Source of the DNA: Isoetes taiwanensis
Taxonomy: Eukaryota > Streptophyta > Lycopodiopsida > Isoetales > Isoetaceae
Assembly: GCA_021234155.1 (NCBI GenBank)
Contig: JAJEKV010000091.1
Location: forward strand, 1,185,501-1,249,500
Direction: 5' to 3'
DNA: 64,000 nucleotides
The notes beneath the pieces are model-generated. The model saw nothing but the letters and a program-made list of their open reading frames with translations, ran no database searches and was not told the origin of the DNA. Of the stretch, positions 20,401-32,949 are shown piece after piece. Numbering within the stretch: the first letter of the stretch is position 1; each line of letters opens with the position of its first letter. Made by a program: the position numbers and the translations under genes.

Positions 20401-21325
20401 CACATCTGCAATGAATAAGGCCAGATGATGATTATTTGGAGCAGTGATAGGCAACACAACCCCGGCCTTCTTGTATTCGTCACCGGAACACTCTTATCTC
20501 TGAATTTAGAAGAAAAGATATTTCTCTTTCAACTAGAAATCTCAAGAACCCTAAAATTTTTCATGCCAAGATCCGGAACTTTTGAATAATTCAACTACCT
20601 AATCATGGCCATATGCTCCCAGATTGATCTATTCTAAGCCAAGAACCCTTAAACTAAGTAAAAGACAAGAATCTGAGCCCAGTTTGCCAAGAATAGACTG
20701 GAACAGGGGAATATGAAAAAGGGGAATTGTTTACAGAGATTTTCGAGGGCTTTGGGCACAAGAACTGATCGAGATTATCGGTTTGATTGATAGCTGCTTG
20801 AATTTGCCTTCCTTGCTCCTTGAATCCATGGATTACTTGAAGCAATCTGATTATTTGCTATTTTGAAGATTATTTTAATCATGTGCCCAAGACATCAGAG
20901 CTTGGGAAATCCTTTGAATGACTGTATGATGATCCTTTGAATGAATATCCGATCCTTGGTATTGTAATTATGTTCAACTTGCATTCTACATTCGAAAGAA
21001 GGTAAATCAAAAAGGTAAAAGCGACATCTGAAGATAATTGTTTCAAGCACATCATATCTCTACTTGCATCATATTCCGTTCTATTGATCAAAATCAACAT
21101 AAAAATTAGATTAAATTGCCTTTAGTGCCAATCTGTATGTGCATTTGGCAAGTTCTAGCACTGCATATAGGGTAAAGCTTAAATAAAGAGCTAACAAAAC
21201 AGGTAGAAAGCATAAAGAGCCACGAAAAATATCGAAAAAAACAATTTGCAATAGCTTGTCTTCTATATTTTGCAAACCATTGCATTTTTTAGGCAAAATA
21301 TTCCAACTTGGAGATTTTAGGCCAC
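20036..21325. repeat. Second appearance of the 16790-18090 sequence
   Basis: From 'gggtctagaaactgggagtc' onward it repeats 16790-17894 with very few differences, including the rare 'gtctag' variant found only in these two places. At 21320 it joins 'gattttag|gccacattcc' to the array's left-flank sequence. The same junction is visible inside the patchwork at 18090. Confidence 0.75.
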
Positions 21326-22039
21326 ATTCCATTGTGGCACATCATTACTAAATGCCTCCACATCATCTTACACGTCATTCACATCATTGCCACCTCATAA
21401 AAAGTTTTGACTAGAAAAAAGACACTTTGCCACCTTGCTTGACACATCCTCATCTCATTATGCCATGTCATCATCCATTTGCCAAATCACCCTACCAACT
21501 TGCCACATCACCAACTTGACCCCATTATGAGCCAAAAGTCAAATGTCCTTTTTTTGCAAAAAGGTTCTCCCATGTCATAGAGCATCAAAAAAGATTCCTT
21601 GTGAAAAAAAAAAGAATTTAAAAAAAAACTATGTTTTGACCCTGATTTTTTAGTTCTTGGGATTCGTGCCAAGCTTTGAAAAAAAAAAAAAAAAAAAAAA
21701 TCCTATCGCCCCCCCCCCCAATAGTCACTCATCCCATCCAGTCTCTTCCCCCACCACGTGGTGCCTCCGGGCATGTGAGCTGGCAATGGGCCAGACATCA
21801 CGTGGAGACAACACGTAAATATTAATAGCCATGTCACATTAGGCACCCGATCTGCCAAAACCTAAAACGTCTGTGGGATATTAGGTTTTTGGCATACTTT
21901 GAGTTCTTTCTCCGATGCATACCTTGAGTTCTTATATCAATTTTCGTTTTGTGACCGATCCCTAACGGATAATACTGGGCCAGTCTTTCCATTTTCTGAG
22001 CATCCCTCTGCATCAACTTCATTTGCTTGTTTGGGTCCA
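21326..22039. repeat. Copy of the array left flank (11823-12509)
   Basis: Matches 11823-12509 at an offset of ~9.5 kb, with changes clustered at homopolymers and near 21720-21800. It encodes the same minus-strand 'DPNKQMKLMQRDAQKMERLA' and 'YPLGIGHKTKIDIRTQGMHR' fragment (21834-22039). Confidence 0.75.
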
Positions 22040-23648
22040 TGTGACGTTCCAGGGAACGTATATTTCCAGGACCGTCACTATACAAGTCTATCTTCATAGC
22101 CTTGTATACCATAGATTGTGGCACTGGGGGCATGACTAAGTTATTCATATAACTTAGCCAACCTTAGGTTAAGACCATTTTCCACATGGCCTTAACCTAT
22201 TGGGCACCCGCCACACGGACTTACCCTATTGGAGCCACGTGGCATACCATGTAAACCCTAACCTATAAAGGCCTAAACCCTAACCCTAGGCCTCTTTTCT
22301 GGCTCCAACAGTCTGGGAACCTTCTTCTTCGAGAACCGTCTGCTGTGGCACAGCATAGCATGGCAGCCCCCAGAGCGTGAGCGCATCAGCAAGAGTGGGA
22401 GCTACCTCGAACACTTCGAAGACCATGGAGACGCCAAGATTGGGAGGGAGTGCTTCTGGAGCAGGTATGTAGAGTAGTGCTCATAGTAGTTCATCTGGAA
22501 TTGAGCATTCCAGATGAGTTAGCATCTTGTACCTAAGGTAGAGCCATCCTAGAACCCTCATTCATCATCTTGAACCCTAATCAAGGAACTCTAACTGTAA
22601 GTTAGATATAGATTATTAGGTTAAGATGTTCTTATGATTATTCTCATGATATGATGTTATGTGATGTTGGTTGATCATGTTTGCTCCTCTTGTATTGGGA
22701 AGGGGGGTAGAGACCTAGAGCCATATGTAGTATGCTCCTAGATTAGATCCCTTAGTTCCTATTAGTTGCGGCCTGTGCATAGGAGCCCACCAGGCTATGG
22801 AGGCTATGATGTGACTCAACACTACACAACGGGGCTAGAGGCAATGTGGAGGGAGGATCCCTGCTGAGTGGGGGCTACGGGGGATCCCATAGTGGGCTAG
22901 ACTTATGGTCGGTCACTTCGTGTGGGCCGGGCATGGGTCTGACACCTCCTGGGGCAATGGTGCCGCCCTGCCTCTCGAGAGTTGCAAGTGTTGGCTTGGC
23001 TCTCGTTTTGGGGAGTTAAGTCGGGCACGCAATCGTGTGTCGCCCACGATTCTCTAGCCTCAAGGAACCTCTAGACCCGGGAAGGGGAGATGCAACTCTC
23101 TTCCTGCCTCAACGGACCGGGGAGATGCAACTGGAGTAGTCCCGATGGGTGATACCATGGGATTGCGTGACCCAAAGGCTAGAGCCATCTTTAGCTTGAT
23201 TTAGCCCATCCGCAAAGTATGCAATGGGAGGGGCGGATGGAGTGGTCAACCCTAGCCATTGTCTTATGCCAGCCCTCGCTGTTGTTATGCCTCAGTCTGC
23301 TTTATCTTGAGGCCTAGCCAGTCAGTCATCCTCCTTATGATTCAGAGCCATGGGTAGGAGCTCTCATGTTTTATGGTCTATGATTATCATTCTTGCACTT
23401 GTGGATATGTGATGGACTACCCTTCGAGGTAGTATGTTGTATTGTTATTGCTAAATGATGTTGTTTATGCTTCCATTGTGATAGGAGCCCATAGGGGAAG
23501 GGCACCAAGACAATTTTCAGTGTCCCCTGTGACTCACGCATCATCATCTCGACGGGATAGACGGAGGGCCCGCGGCGGTTTCCGGATGGGGATTTCTGCC
23601 GAAAGTGCACGGTAGGGTGTGTCATATATTTAGCAGGGAGCGTGTTTG
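22040..23648 (+). mobile_element. Second copy of the solo LTR (same insertion site)
   Basis: It begins TGTGACGTTCC after GTCCA (22035-22039), exactly as at 12510, so this is the same insertion duplicated with its unit. Its last bases read 'gagcgtgtttgatccagaaag' instead of 'gagcgtcacagtccagaaag', so terminus and right target copy are damaged. Small replaced patches also occur at 22045-22075, 23020-23250 and 23500-23650. The rest parallels 12510-14154 closely. Confidence 0.85.
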
Positions 23649-24764
23649 ATCCAGAAAGTGGGAGTCTTCAATGTCCTTCTCATGATCCTCTGACTCATCA
23701 TCCTCTGTTTCACTCTGATTCTTGTCCTCACTCTAAACCACGACTTTGTTGACCACAGAGTGCATTACCCTTCAACATATTGGATGTGAACATTCCAGTG
23801 TTTGAAGTGCTTTTCTCTCACCCTGGAGATTTCCATGCCTAGCTCTCTAGAAGTAAGAATGCCCTCTTCTTTCATGCCTTTCAGGTCTTTCCATCCCAGA
23901 TTCTAGCAATTCACAGGCGCAGCCTTCTTGTCTGTTCCCTTGGCCTTGCTCATAGAAGAAGATGAGTAATCCAGCACTGATAATTTTTTGGTGTGATAGA
24001 ACTTGCCCTTCGGCACATCTTCAGCAGTGATAGGCAACACAACCCCCACCTTCTTGTACTTGTCACATGAGCCCTCTTATCTCTGAATTAGAAGAAACGA
24101 TCTTTCTCTTTCAACTAGAAATCGCAAGAACCCTAAAATTTTTCATGCCAAGATCCAGAACTTTTGAATGATTCAACCACCTAATCATGGCTATATGCTC
24201 CCGAATTGATCTATTCTAAGCCAAGAACCCTTAAACTAAGCAAAAAGACAAAAATCTGAGCCCGATTTGCCAAGAACAGACTGGAACAGTGGAATATGAA
24301 AAAAGGGGAATGGTTTACAGAGATTTTCGAGGGCTTTGGGTGCAAGAACTGATCGAGATTTCTCATTTAGAGACCGGTTTGACTGATAGCTGTTTGAATT
24401 TGCCTTCCTTGCTCCATGAATCCATGGATTACTTGAAGCAATCTGATTATTTGCCATTGTGAAGATTATTTTGATCCTATGCCCAAGACATCAGAGCTTG
24501 GGAATCCTTTGAATGACTGTATGATGATCCTTTGAATGAATATCTGATCCTTGATATTGTAATTGTGCTCAACTTGCATTCTACATTCGAAAGAAGGTAA
24601 ATCAAAAATGTAAAAGCGACATCTGAAGATAATTATTACAAGCACATCATATCTCTGCTTGCATCATATTCTGTTCTATTGATCAAAATCAACATAAAAA
24701 TTAGATTAAATTGCCTTTAGTGCCAATCTGTGTGTGCATTTGGCAAGTTCTAGCACTGCATATA
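23649..24764. other. Array-unit sequence after the second solo LTR
   Basis: Parallels 14155-15290. It holds the N-terminal acidic-linker remnant of the DGQH-family protein on the minus strand (about 23650-24020), with the same stop in the 'tctaaaccacgac' part and a short deletion near 24018. No intact gene. Confidence 0.5.
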
Positions 24765-25087
24765 GGGGTGAAAGCATGCTAGGGTGTACCATCTAAAGTA
24801 CTTTTTAGGGAGTGCAAAACTACCCAGAAAAGTACCCAGCACTGGGTACTGGGAACTTGCATAAATGTCGCAATAAACAATAAATTTGGGAGTTAATTCA
24901 TTTATTTTAGTCTCTAAAAGTATTGTTATCCTCGAGTACTATAGATTGACATGTTATTGACCTTCAATTCAAAAAATTTCGATTGATTTTAATGGAAAGA
25001 AAAAACAGAAAGTACCAGTTTTAAAAGTACCCAGTGTAGGTACTTTTGAGGGTTCCAAAAGTGGTACACCGTAGCATGCTTTTACCC
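24765..25087. mobile_element. MITE, 323 bp, 25-26-bp TIRs, 3-bp ATA duplication
   Basis: Left end 'ggggtgaaagcatgctaggg' and right end (reverse complement) 'gggtaaaagcatgctacgg' form TIRs with about three mismatches. ATA lies on both sides (24762-24764 and 25088-25090). The equivalent place in other units reads 'gcatatagggtaaagc' without the element. It has no ORF. A 3-bp duplication and G-rich ends suit the PIF/Harbinger group, though ATA is not the usual TWA-type trimer. Several 'gtaccca/tgggtac' words occur inside. Confidence 0.85.
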
Positions 25088-25860
25088 ATAGGGTAAAGCT
25101 TAAATAAAGAGCTAACAAAACAGGTAGAAAGCATAAAGAGCCACGAAAAATATCGAAAAAACAATTTGCAATAGCCTGTCTTCTATATTATGCAAACCAT
25201 TGCATTTTTTAGGCAAAATATTCCACCTTGGAGATTTTAGCTTCAATCTCAATTAAACAAGTAGATCTCTCTTGCTTGCAGACATTAGAGAAGTGTTAAG
25301 AATTCTCAGAACTCAGAAAAGACCAGCATAAATCGATTTGCAAAATCTTGCTTGTTGTTTTGGCCTGTAACAATCTGTTTACAAAGAATTTGAATTTCAG
25401 GTCTTACTTACACCTATTTTTGCAAAAGAAGTGGTTAACCCTTATGTGCAGACCTGTTAGAGATAGAATCAAGTGACAGAGCTCAAAAAAGATCCATATC
25501 CTTTGATCTGCAAAAAATTGCTCACTGCCAGGGATATTGACTTATTTTTTACTTGGACAGGAGTGCAAATTTGAGTGATCTTTGCAAATCTGTTGGTATC
25601 TGACTTTAGGCCCCAGATTCTATGAGACTTTAAGCAGCCTTTGGAATTGGAATCATGAGAAAATCTCATCCTGCATGCAAATGACATCATTTTTGCTGAG
25701 GCATCCTTTTTGCTGTTTTGGAAAAGCAATACTAATCCTGTGTTTAGGCTTTCTTTCTGCAATTTTCTTGCATGGAGTGGTTGCCTAAAGCAACTTGGTG
25801 GTTCTAAGCCATTGAGGTTGAAGGTTTGCCAGGAACACCTTCAACAGGGTTATGAAAGAG
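25088..25860. other. Array-unit sequence following the MITE
   Basis: Parallels 15290-16060, including the 97-codon minus ORF (25469-25762) of unknown status. No gene can be supported. Confidence 0.35.
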
Positions 25861-26057
25861 TAGACATGAGGACCTTCTCGACTTGGGAGTCGAGAAAGTG
25901 CCCTCCGAGTTACTAAGGACTAGACATGAGGATCTTTTCGACTCGCGAGTCGAGAAAGTGCCCTCTGAGTTATAAAGAACTAGATATGAGGACTTTCTTG
26001 ACTTACGAGTCGAGAAAGTGCCCTCTGGGTTACAAAGGACTAGATATGAGGACCACT
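25861..26057. repeat. 60-bp hairpin repeats, second intact block
   Basis: Three 60-bp copies plus a partial one, base for base like 16062-16258 except for a few changes (cgacttgggagtcgag in the first). Confidence 0.9.
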
Positions 26058-26087
26058 TTAAGTTCTAAATTTAGGAGATGGCGATAT

Positions 26088-26950
26088 TCAATACCTAATG
26101 TAGCTTGCACTTGCAGCAATAGTATTCTGGCAGTGACTGATGCTGGCTAGTTCGATGGATGGAATGTCTGCTGACAACACCCTGCACTCTCCCTTCCCAC
26201 ACAGCTCCTTGATCCTCTGCGGGATATCCTTCTCCATCTGCAACACTTGTGCTGCTCTCATCGAATGCTGGCCATCCACAACCCAAAACCTCGCATCTTT
26301 ACTCTTCAGTTCCTTCTCCATGCTCCAACTGAAGAATTCACTGGTTTTCTTGTTGAAAGGAATCATGTCAGCTGACATCGGATCCGCCACATGATGATGT
26401 ATCATTAAGTTCAAGATCTCCAGCGTATGGATTGGATTGAACTCTTTATAATTAAATGATGGCATTGCCGATACATACCTTAAGTTCTTATATCAATTTT
26501 CATTTTGTGACCAATCCCTAACGGATAATACTGGGCCAGTCTTTCCATTTTCTGAGCACCCCTCTGCATCAGTTTCATTTGCTTGTTTGGGTCCAGAAAC
26601 TAGGAGTCCTCAATGTCCTCCTCATGATCTTGACTCATCATCCTCTGTTTCACTCTGATTCTTGTCCTCACTCTGAACCACGACTTTGTTATACCGTTCA
26701 ACACATTGGATGTGAACATTCCAGTGTTTGAAGTGCTTTTTTCTCACCCTGGAGATTTCCATGCCTACCTCTCTAGAAGTAAGAGTGCCCTCCTCTTTCA
26801 TGCCTTTCAGGTCTTTCCATCCTAGATTCTAGCAATTCACAGGCGCAGCCTTCTTGTCTGTTCCCTTGGCTTTGCTCATGGAAGACGATGAGTAATTCAG
26901 CACCGATAATTTTTTGGTGTGATAGAACTTGCCCTTCGGCACATCTTCAA
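26088..26950 (-). pseudogene. DGQH-family copy with deletions in the acidic linker
   Basis: The 125-codon DGQH frame (26088-26465) is intact: 'RFWVVDGQHSMRAAQVLQME' with the same flanks. Upstream, the linker has lost bases at 'gatcttgactcatc' (~26628) and at 'tttgttataccgttc' (~26688), so the N-terminal part is out of frame. The same TAA and 11-base gap separate the two parts. Confidence 0.5.
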
Positions 26951-28430
26951 TGAATAAGGCCAGATGATGATTATTTGGAGCAGTGATAGGCAACACAACC
27001 CCGGCCTTCTTGTATTCGTCACCGGAACACTCTTATCTCTGAATTTAGAAGAAAAGATATTTCTCTTTCAACTAGAAATCTCAAGAACCCTAAAATTTTT
27101 CATGCCAAGATCCGGAACTTCTGAATAATTCAACTACCTAATCATGGCCATATGCTCCCAGATTGATCTATTCTAAGCCAAGAACCCTTAAACTAAGTAA
27201 AAGACAAGAATCTGAGCCCAATTTGCCAAGAATAGACTGGAACAGGGGAATATGAAAAAGGGAAATTGTTTACAGAGATTTTCGAGGGCTTTGGGCGCAA
27301 GAACTGATCGAGATTATCGGTTTGACTGATAGCTGCTTGAATTTGCCTTCCTTGCTCCTTGAATCCATGGATTACTTGAAGCAATCTGATTATTTGCTAT
27401 TTTGAAGATTATTTTAATCATGTGCCCAAGACATCAGAGCTTGGGAATCCTTTGAATGACTGTATGATGATCCTTTGAATGAATATCCGATCCTTGGTAT
27501 TGTAATTATGTTCAACTTGCATTCTACATTCGAAAGAAGGTAAATCAAAAAGGTAAAAGCGACATCTGAAGATAATTGTTTCAAGCACATCATATCTCTA
27601 CTTGCATCATATTCCGTTCTATTGACCAAAATCAACATAAAAATTAGATTAAATTGCCTTTAGTGCCAATCTGTATGTGCATTTGGCAAGTTCTAGCACT
27701 GCATATAGGGTAAAGCTTAAATAAAGAGCTAACAAAACAGGTAGAAAGCATAAAGAGCCACGAAAAATATCGAAAAAAACAATTTGCAATAGCTTGTCTT
27801 CTATATTTTGCAAACCATTGCATTTTTTAAGAAAATATTCCAACTTGGAGATTTTAGCTTCAATCTCGATTAAAAAAATAGTTCTCTCTTGCTTGCAGAC
27901 ATTAGAGAAGTGTTAAGAATTCTCAGAACTCAGAAAAGACTAGCATAAATCGATTTGCAAAATCTTGCTTGTTGTTTTGGCCTATAACGAATTTGAATTT
28001 CAGGTCTTACTTACACCTATTTTTGCAAAAGAAGTGGTTAACCCTTGTGTGCAGATCTGTCAGAGATAGAATCAAGTGACAGAGCTCAAAAAAGATCCAT
28101 ATCCTTTGATCTGCAAAAAATTGCTCACTGCCAAGGATATTGACTTATTTTTTACTTGGACAGGAGTGCAAATTTGAGTGATCTTTGCAAATCTGTTGGT
28201 ATCTGACTTTAGGCCCCAGATTCTATGAGCTTTAAGCAGCTCATCCTGCATGCAAATGACATCATTTTTGCGGAGGCATCTTTTTTCTTGTTTTGGGAAA
28301 GCAATACTAATCCTGTGTTTAGGCTTTCTTTCTGCAATTTTCTTGCACGGAGTGGTTGCCTAAAGCAACCTGGAGGTTCTAAGCCATTGAGGTTGAAGGT
28401 TTGCCAGGAACACCTTCAACAGGGTTATGA
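26951..28430. other. Array-unit sequence, nothing new recognised
   Basis: Repeats 17171-17894 and the flank of the hairpin block, with a deletion around 28228 relative to other units ('atgagctttaagcagctcatcctg'). No gene. Confidence 0.35.
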
Positions 28431-28435
28431 AAGAC

Positions 28436-28632
28436 TAGACATGAGGACCTTCTCGACTCGGGAGTCGAGAAAGTGCCCTCCGAGTTACTAAGGACTAGAC
28501 ATGAGGATTTTTTTTACTCGCGAGTCGAGAAAGTGCCCTCCGAGTTATAAAGAACTAGACATGAGGACTTTCTTGACTTATGAGTCGAGAAAGTGCTCTC
28601 TGGGTTACAAAGGACTAGATATGAGGACCACT
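28436..28632. repeat. 60-bp hairpin repeats, third intact block
   Basis: Same 60-bp periodicity. The second copy's left arm is decayed (gattttttttactcgcgagtcgag), which weakens that hairpin. Confidence 0.85.
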
Positions 28633-28662
28633 TTAAGTTCTAAATTTAGGAGATGGCGATAT

Positions 28663-29530
28663 TCAGTACCTAATGTAGCTTGCACTTGCAGCAATAGTAT
28701 TCTGGCAGTGATTGATGCTGGCTAGTTCGATGGATGGAATGTCTGCTGACAACACCCTGCACTCTCCCTTCCCACACAGCTCCTTGATCCTCTGCGGGAT
28801 ATCCTTCTGCATCTGCAACACTTGTCCTGCTCTCATCGAATGCTGGCCATCCACAACCCAAAACCTCGCATCTTTACTCTTCAATTCCTCCTCCATGCTC
28901 CAACTAAATAATTCACTGGTTTTCTTGTTGAAAGGAATCATGTCGGCTGACATCGGATCCGCCACATGATGATGTATCATTATGTTCAAGATCTCCAGCA
29001 TATGGGTTGGATTGAACTCTTTATGATTAAATGATGGCATTGCCGATACATACCTTGAATTCTTAGATCAATTTTTTCATTTTGTGACCAATCCCTAACG
29101 GATAATACTGGGCCAATCTTTCCATTTTCTGAGCACCCCTCTGCATCAGCTTCATTTGCTTGTTTGGGTCCAGAAACTGGGAGTCCTCAATGTCCTCCTC
29201 ATGATCCTCTGACTCATCATCCTCTATTTCACTCTGATTCTTGTCCTCGCTCTGAACCACGACTTTGTTGACCACAGAGTGCATTATACCCTTCAATACA
29301 TTGGATGTGAACATTCCAGTGTTTGAAGTGCTTTTCTCTCACCCTGGAGATTTCCATGCCTAGCTCTCTAGAAGTAAGAGTGCCTTCCTCTTTCATGCTC
29401 TTTCCATCCCAGATTCTAGCAATTCACAGGCGCAGTCTTCTTGTCTGTTCCCTTGGCCTTGCTCATGGAAGACGATGAGTAATTCAGCACCGATAATTTT
29501 TTGGTGTGATAGAACTTGCCCTTCGGCACA
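28663..29530 (-). pseudogene. DGQH-family copy with intact acidic linker
   Basis: The 125-codon DGQH frame (28663-29040) reads 'RFWVVDGQHSMRAGQVLQMQ', with small changes from its paralogues. The linker part is open at 29063-29314 (83 codons, SEDKNQSEIEDDESED). The junction between the two differs here (attttttcat), again shifting the frame. N-terminal 'YHTKKLSVLNYSSSSMSKAKG'-type sequence lies at ~29450-29530. The DGQH frame is unbroken in three copies, which hints at constraint before or during amplification. Confidence 0.5.
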
Positions 29531-31060
29531 TCTTCAATGAATAAGGCCAGATGATGATTATTTGGAGCAGTGATAGGGAACACAACCCTGGCCTTCTTGT
29601 ATTTGTCACCGGAACACTCTTATCTCTGAATTAGAAGAAAAGATATTTCTCTTTCAACTAGAAATCTCAAGAACCCTAAAATTTTTCATGCCAAGATCCG
29701 GAACTTTTGAATGATTCAACCACCTAATCATGGCCATATGCTCCCGGATTGATCTATTCTAAGCCAAGAACCCTTAAACTAAGCAAAAAGACAAGAATCT
29801 GAGCCCGATTTGCCAAGAATAGACTGGAACAGGGGAATATAAAAAAGGGGAATTGTTTACAGAGATTTTCGAGGGCTTTGGGCGAAAGAACTGATCGAGA
29901 TTACCGGTTTGACTGATAGCTGCATGAATTTACCTTCCTTTCTCCTTGAATCCATGGATTACTTGAAGCAATCTGATTATTTGCTATTGTGAAGATTATT
30001 TTGATCATGTGCCCAAGACATCAGAGCTTGGGAATCCTTTGAATGACTGTATGATGATCCTTTGAATGAATATCTGATCCTTGGTATTGTAATTATGTTC
30101 AACTTGCATTCTACATTCGAAAAAAGGTAAATCAAAAAGGTAAAAGCAACATCTGAAGATAATTGTTTCAAGCACATCATATCTCTGCTTGCATCATATT
30201 CTGTTCTATTGATCAAAATCAACATAAAAATTAGATTAAATTGCCTTTAGTGTCAATCTGTGCGTGCATTTGGCAAGTTCTAACACTACATATAGGGTAA
30301 AGCTTAAATAAAGAGCTAACAAAACAGGTGGAAAGCATAAAAAGCCACGAAAAATATCAAAAAAACAATTTGCAATAGCCTCTCTTCTAAATTTTGCAAA
30401 CCATTGCATTTTTTAGGCAAAATATTCCACCTTGGAGATTGTAGCTTCAATCTCGATTGAACAGATAGTTCTCTCTTGCTTGCAGACATTAGAGAAGTGT
30501 TAAGAATTTTCAGAATTCAGAAAAGACTAGCATAAATCGATTTGCAAAATCTTGCTTGTTGTTTTGGCATGTAACAATCTGTTTACAAAGAATATGAATT
30601 TCAGGTCTTACTTACACCTATTTTTGCAAAAGAAGTGGTTAACCCTTGTGTGCAGACCTGGCAGAGATAGAATCAAGCGACAGAGCTCATAAAAGATCCA
30701 TATCTTTTGATCTGCAAAAAATTGCTCACTGCCATGGATATTGACTTCTTTTTTACTTGGACAGGAGTGCAAATTTGAGTGATCTTTGCAAATCTGTTAG
30801 TATCTGACTAGGCCCCAGATTCTATGAGACTTTAAGCAGCCTTTGGAATTGAAATCATGAGAAAATCTCATCCTGCATGCAAATGACATCATTTTTGCTG
30901 AGGCATCCTTTTTGCTGTTTTGGGAAAGCAATACTAATCCTATGTTTAGGCTTTCTTTCTGCAAGTTTCTTGCATAGAGTGGTTGCCTAAAGCAACCTGG
31001 AGGTTCTAATCCATTGAGGTTGAAGGTTTGCCAGGAACACCTTCAACAGGGTTATGAAAG
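29531..31060. other. Array-unit sequence, nothing new recognised
   Basis: Parallels the other units, with scattered substitutions. Only short ORFs. Confidence 0.35.
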
Positions 31061-31068
31061 ACTAGACA

Positions 31069-31265
31069 TGAGGACCTTCTCGACTCGGGAGTCGAGAAAG
31101 TGCCCTCCGAGTTACTAAGGACTAGACATGAGGATCTTTTCGACTCGCGAGTCGAGAAAGTGCCCTCCGAGTTATAAAGAACTAGACATGAGGACTTTCT
31201 TGACTTACGAGTCGAGAAAGTGCCCTCTGGGTTACAAAGGACTAGATATGAAGACCACTTTAAGT
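31069..31265. repeat. 60-bp hairpin repeats, fourth intact block
   Basis: Three 60-bp copies plus a partial one, with arms 'cttttcgactcg/cgagtcgagaaag' preserved in the second copy. Confidence 0.9.
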
Positions 31266-31296
31266 TCTAAATTTAGGAGATGGTGATATTCAGTAC

Positions 31297-31970
31297 CTAA
31301 TGTAGCTTGCACTTGCAAAAGAATAGTATTATTCGGGCAAAGGATCTTTGGCTAGTTCGATGGATGGAATGTCTGCTGACAACACCCTGCACTCTCCCTT
31401 CCCACACGTCTCCTTGATCCTCTGTGGGATATCCTTCTCCATCTGCAACACTTGTGCTGCTCTCATCGAATGCTGGCCATCCACAACCCAAAAAATTTTC
31501 ATTTTGTGACCAATCCCTAACGGATATTACTGGGCCAGTCTTTCCATTTTCTGAGCACCCGTCTGCATCAGCTTCATTTGCTTGTTTGGGTCCAGAAACT
31601 GGGAGTCCTCAATGTCCTCCTCATGATCCTCTGACTCATCTTCCTCTGTTTCACTCTGATTCTTGTCCTCACTCTGAACCACGACTTTGTTGACCACAGA
31701 GTGCATTATACCCTTCAACACATTGGATGTGAACATTCCAGTGTTTCAAGTGCTTTTCTCTCACCCTAGACATTTCCATGCCTAGCTCTCTAGAAGTAAG
31801 AGTGCCCCCCCTCTTTCATGCCTTTCAGGTCTTTCCATCCCAGATTCTAGCAATTCACAGGCGCAGCCTTCTTGTCTGTTCCCTTGGCCTTGCTCATGGA
31901 AGAAGATGAGTAATTCAACACCGATAATTTTTTGGCGTGATAGAACTTGCCCTTCGGCACATCTTCAATG
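31297..31970 (-). pseudogene. Truncated DGQH-family copy (last unit)
   Basis: About 200 bp, including most of the sequence before the DGQH core, is deleted at ~31492 with AAAA microhomology. A foreign-looking patch replaces 'gcaatagtattctggcagtgactgatgc' near 31317-31350. The linker remnant (31527-31736) remains open. The unit ends near 32090. Confidence 0.5.
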
Positions 31971-32094
31971 AATAAGGCCAGATGATGATTATTTGGAGCA
32001 GTGATAGGCAACACAACCCCGGCCTTCTTGTACTTGTCACCGAAACCCTCTTATCTCTGAATTAGAAGATTAGATCTTTCTCTTTCTCGGACAC

Positions 32095-32737
32095 TATCAC
32101 TTCCACATACCACCAACAATTCCTCGAGATCTGAAGCTGTTGTGTCTGCAGCCCTTCTATGGTGAAGAAAGGGGTTCGACCAGGAATTACGAGGACCTCA
32201 GGAGAAAAATCTGATTAGAGTCGCTCTACAAAGACATCGTAGTTGAGAAATTAACTGGCTTTGCAAGTCTCCTCTTCTTTGCGCTCGCCGACGAACGATC
32301 TTTTTCGGCAGAGTGCTTATTCGATGGAGTCGACATACTCTAGCACTGATGCTTGATGCTAGAAGTTGCAACACCTGAAGTGCTCTTCCATCGTGAGGAT
32401 TTTGTGAGCAGAGGACTGCACACAAAGGAAGTTATCTTGAATTTCAAAAATAATATTGTGCAATCATTGAATACACGTAAAAGGTTGTCGGTGGATACAA
32501 CACGAGCATCTTTAGCCTTAAATGCATATTTGAAATTATTGATGAAATAAACTGGGCCGATCTTCCTCCCTCCTATAATATTTGTGGTCTAAGACTTCAT
32601 GGGGAAGGTGTATGTCAAGGAAAATAGATGAAAAACACTAGGAAAGGTAAAATTGATAAGCAACCAGAACAGGAGAAAGATGAAACAGAGACAAAGGAAG
32701 TATCACACATGGATCAAAATACTAGGAATACGAGTAA
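32095..32737 (+). pseudogene. L1-type LINE, ORF1 5' part (before the nested insertion)
   Basis: The plus-strand frames give 'RLSVDTTRASLALNAYLKLL', then after a stop 'EINWADLPPSYNICGLRLHG', then a Lys/Glu-rich run from ATG 32628. The first two match the pattern of plant LINE ORF1 (DUF4283-type): a VD..T segment followed by a hydrophobic strand and a VEI-W--LP strand. ORF1 proteins bind the element's RNA. The frame breaks at 32737 and resumes exactly after 39118. Confidence 0.5.
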
Positions 32738-32949
32738 AACCAACCATGGAATAAATTACTACTCCCATATTTTAGTGTAGCCAAAATAGGTTTGGCTAAA
32801 CTATCTTCAAATTGGGGCTAAAAGTTTCTAACACTTGGCTAAACTAAATGGTTTTTCAAGCCCCCTTGCATAGACCCCCTTGATTTGCCCCTTTCTGGCT
32901 TTCTCTCTCTAGGGTTTACAATCTCTCTCTAGACCCAAAACCCCCAAAC

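Larger units (their letters stand above)
12383..32090. repeat. Tandem array of ~2.6-kb units (about six, two with LTR insertions)
   Basis: Marker sequence 'gttcttatatcaatttt...gtgacc.atccctaacgga' recurs at ~12390, 16690, 19900, 21922, 26488, 29060 (altered) and 31490 (truncated). Marker 'tcgagaaagtgccctccgagtt' recurs at ~16090, 25890, 28465 and 31095. Units 26481-29055 and 29056-31495 are simple. 12383-16680 and 21915-26480 contain solo LTRs; the latter also carries a MITE. 16681-19890 is corrupted (see 17895-20035). 29056-31495 has lost ~200 bp between 'ccacaacccaaaa' and 'aattttcattttgtgacc' (around 31492). The last unit ends at ~32090, where a LINE begins. Confidence 0.85.
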
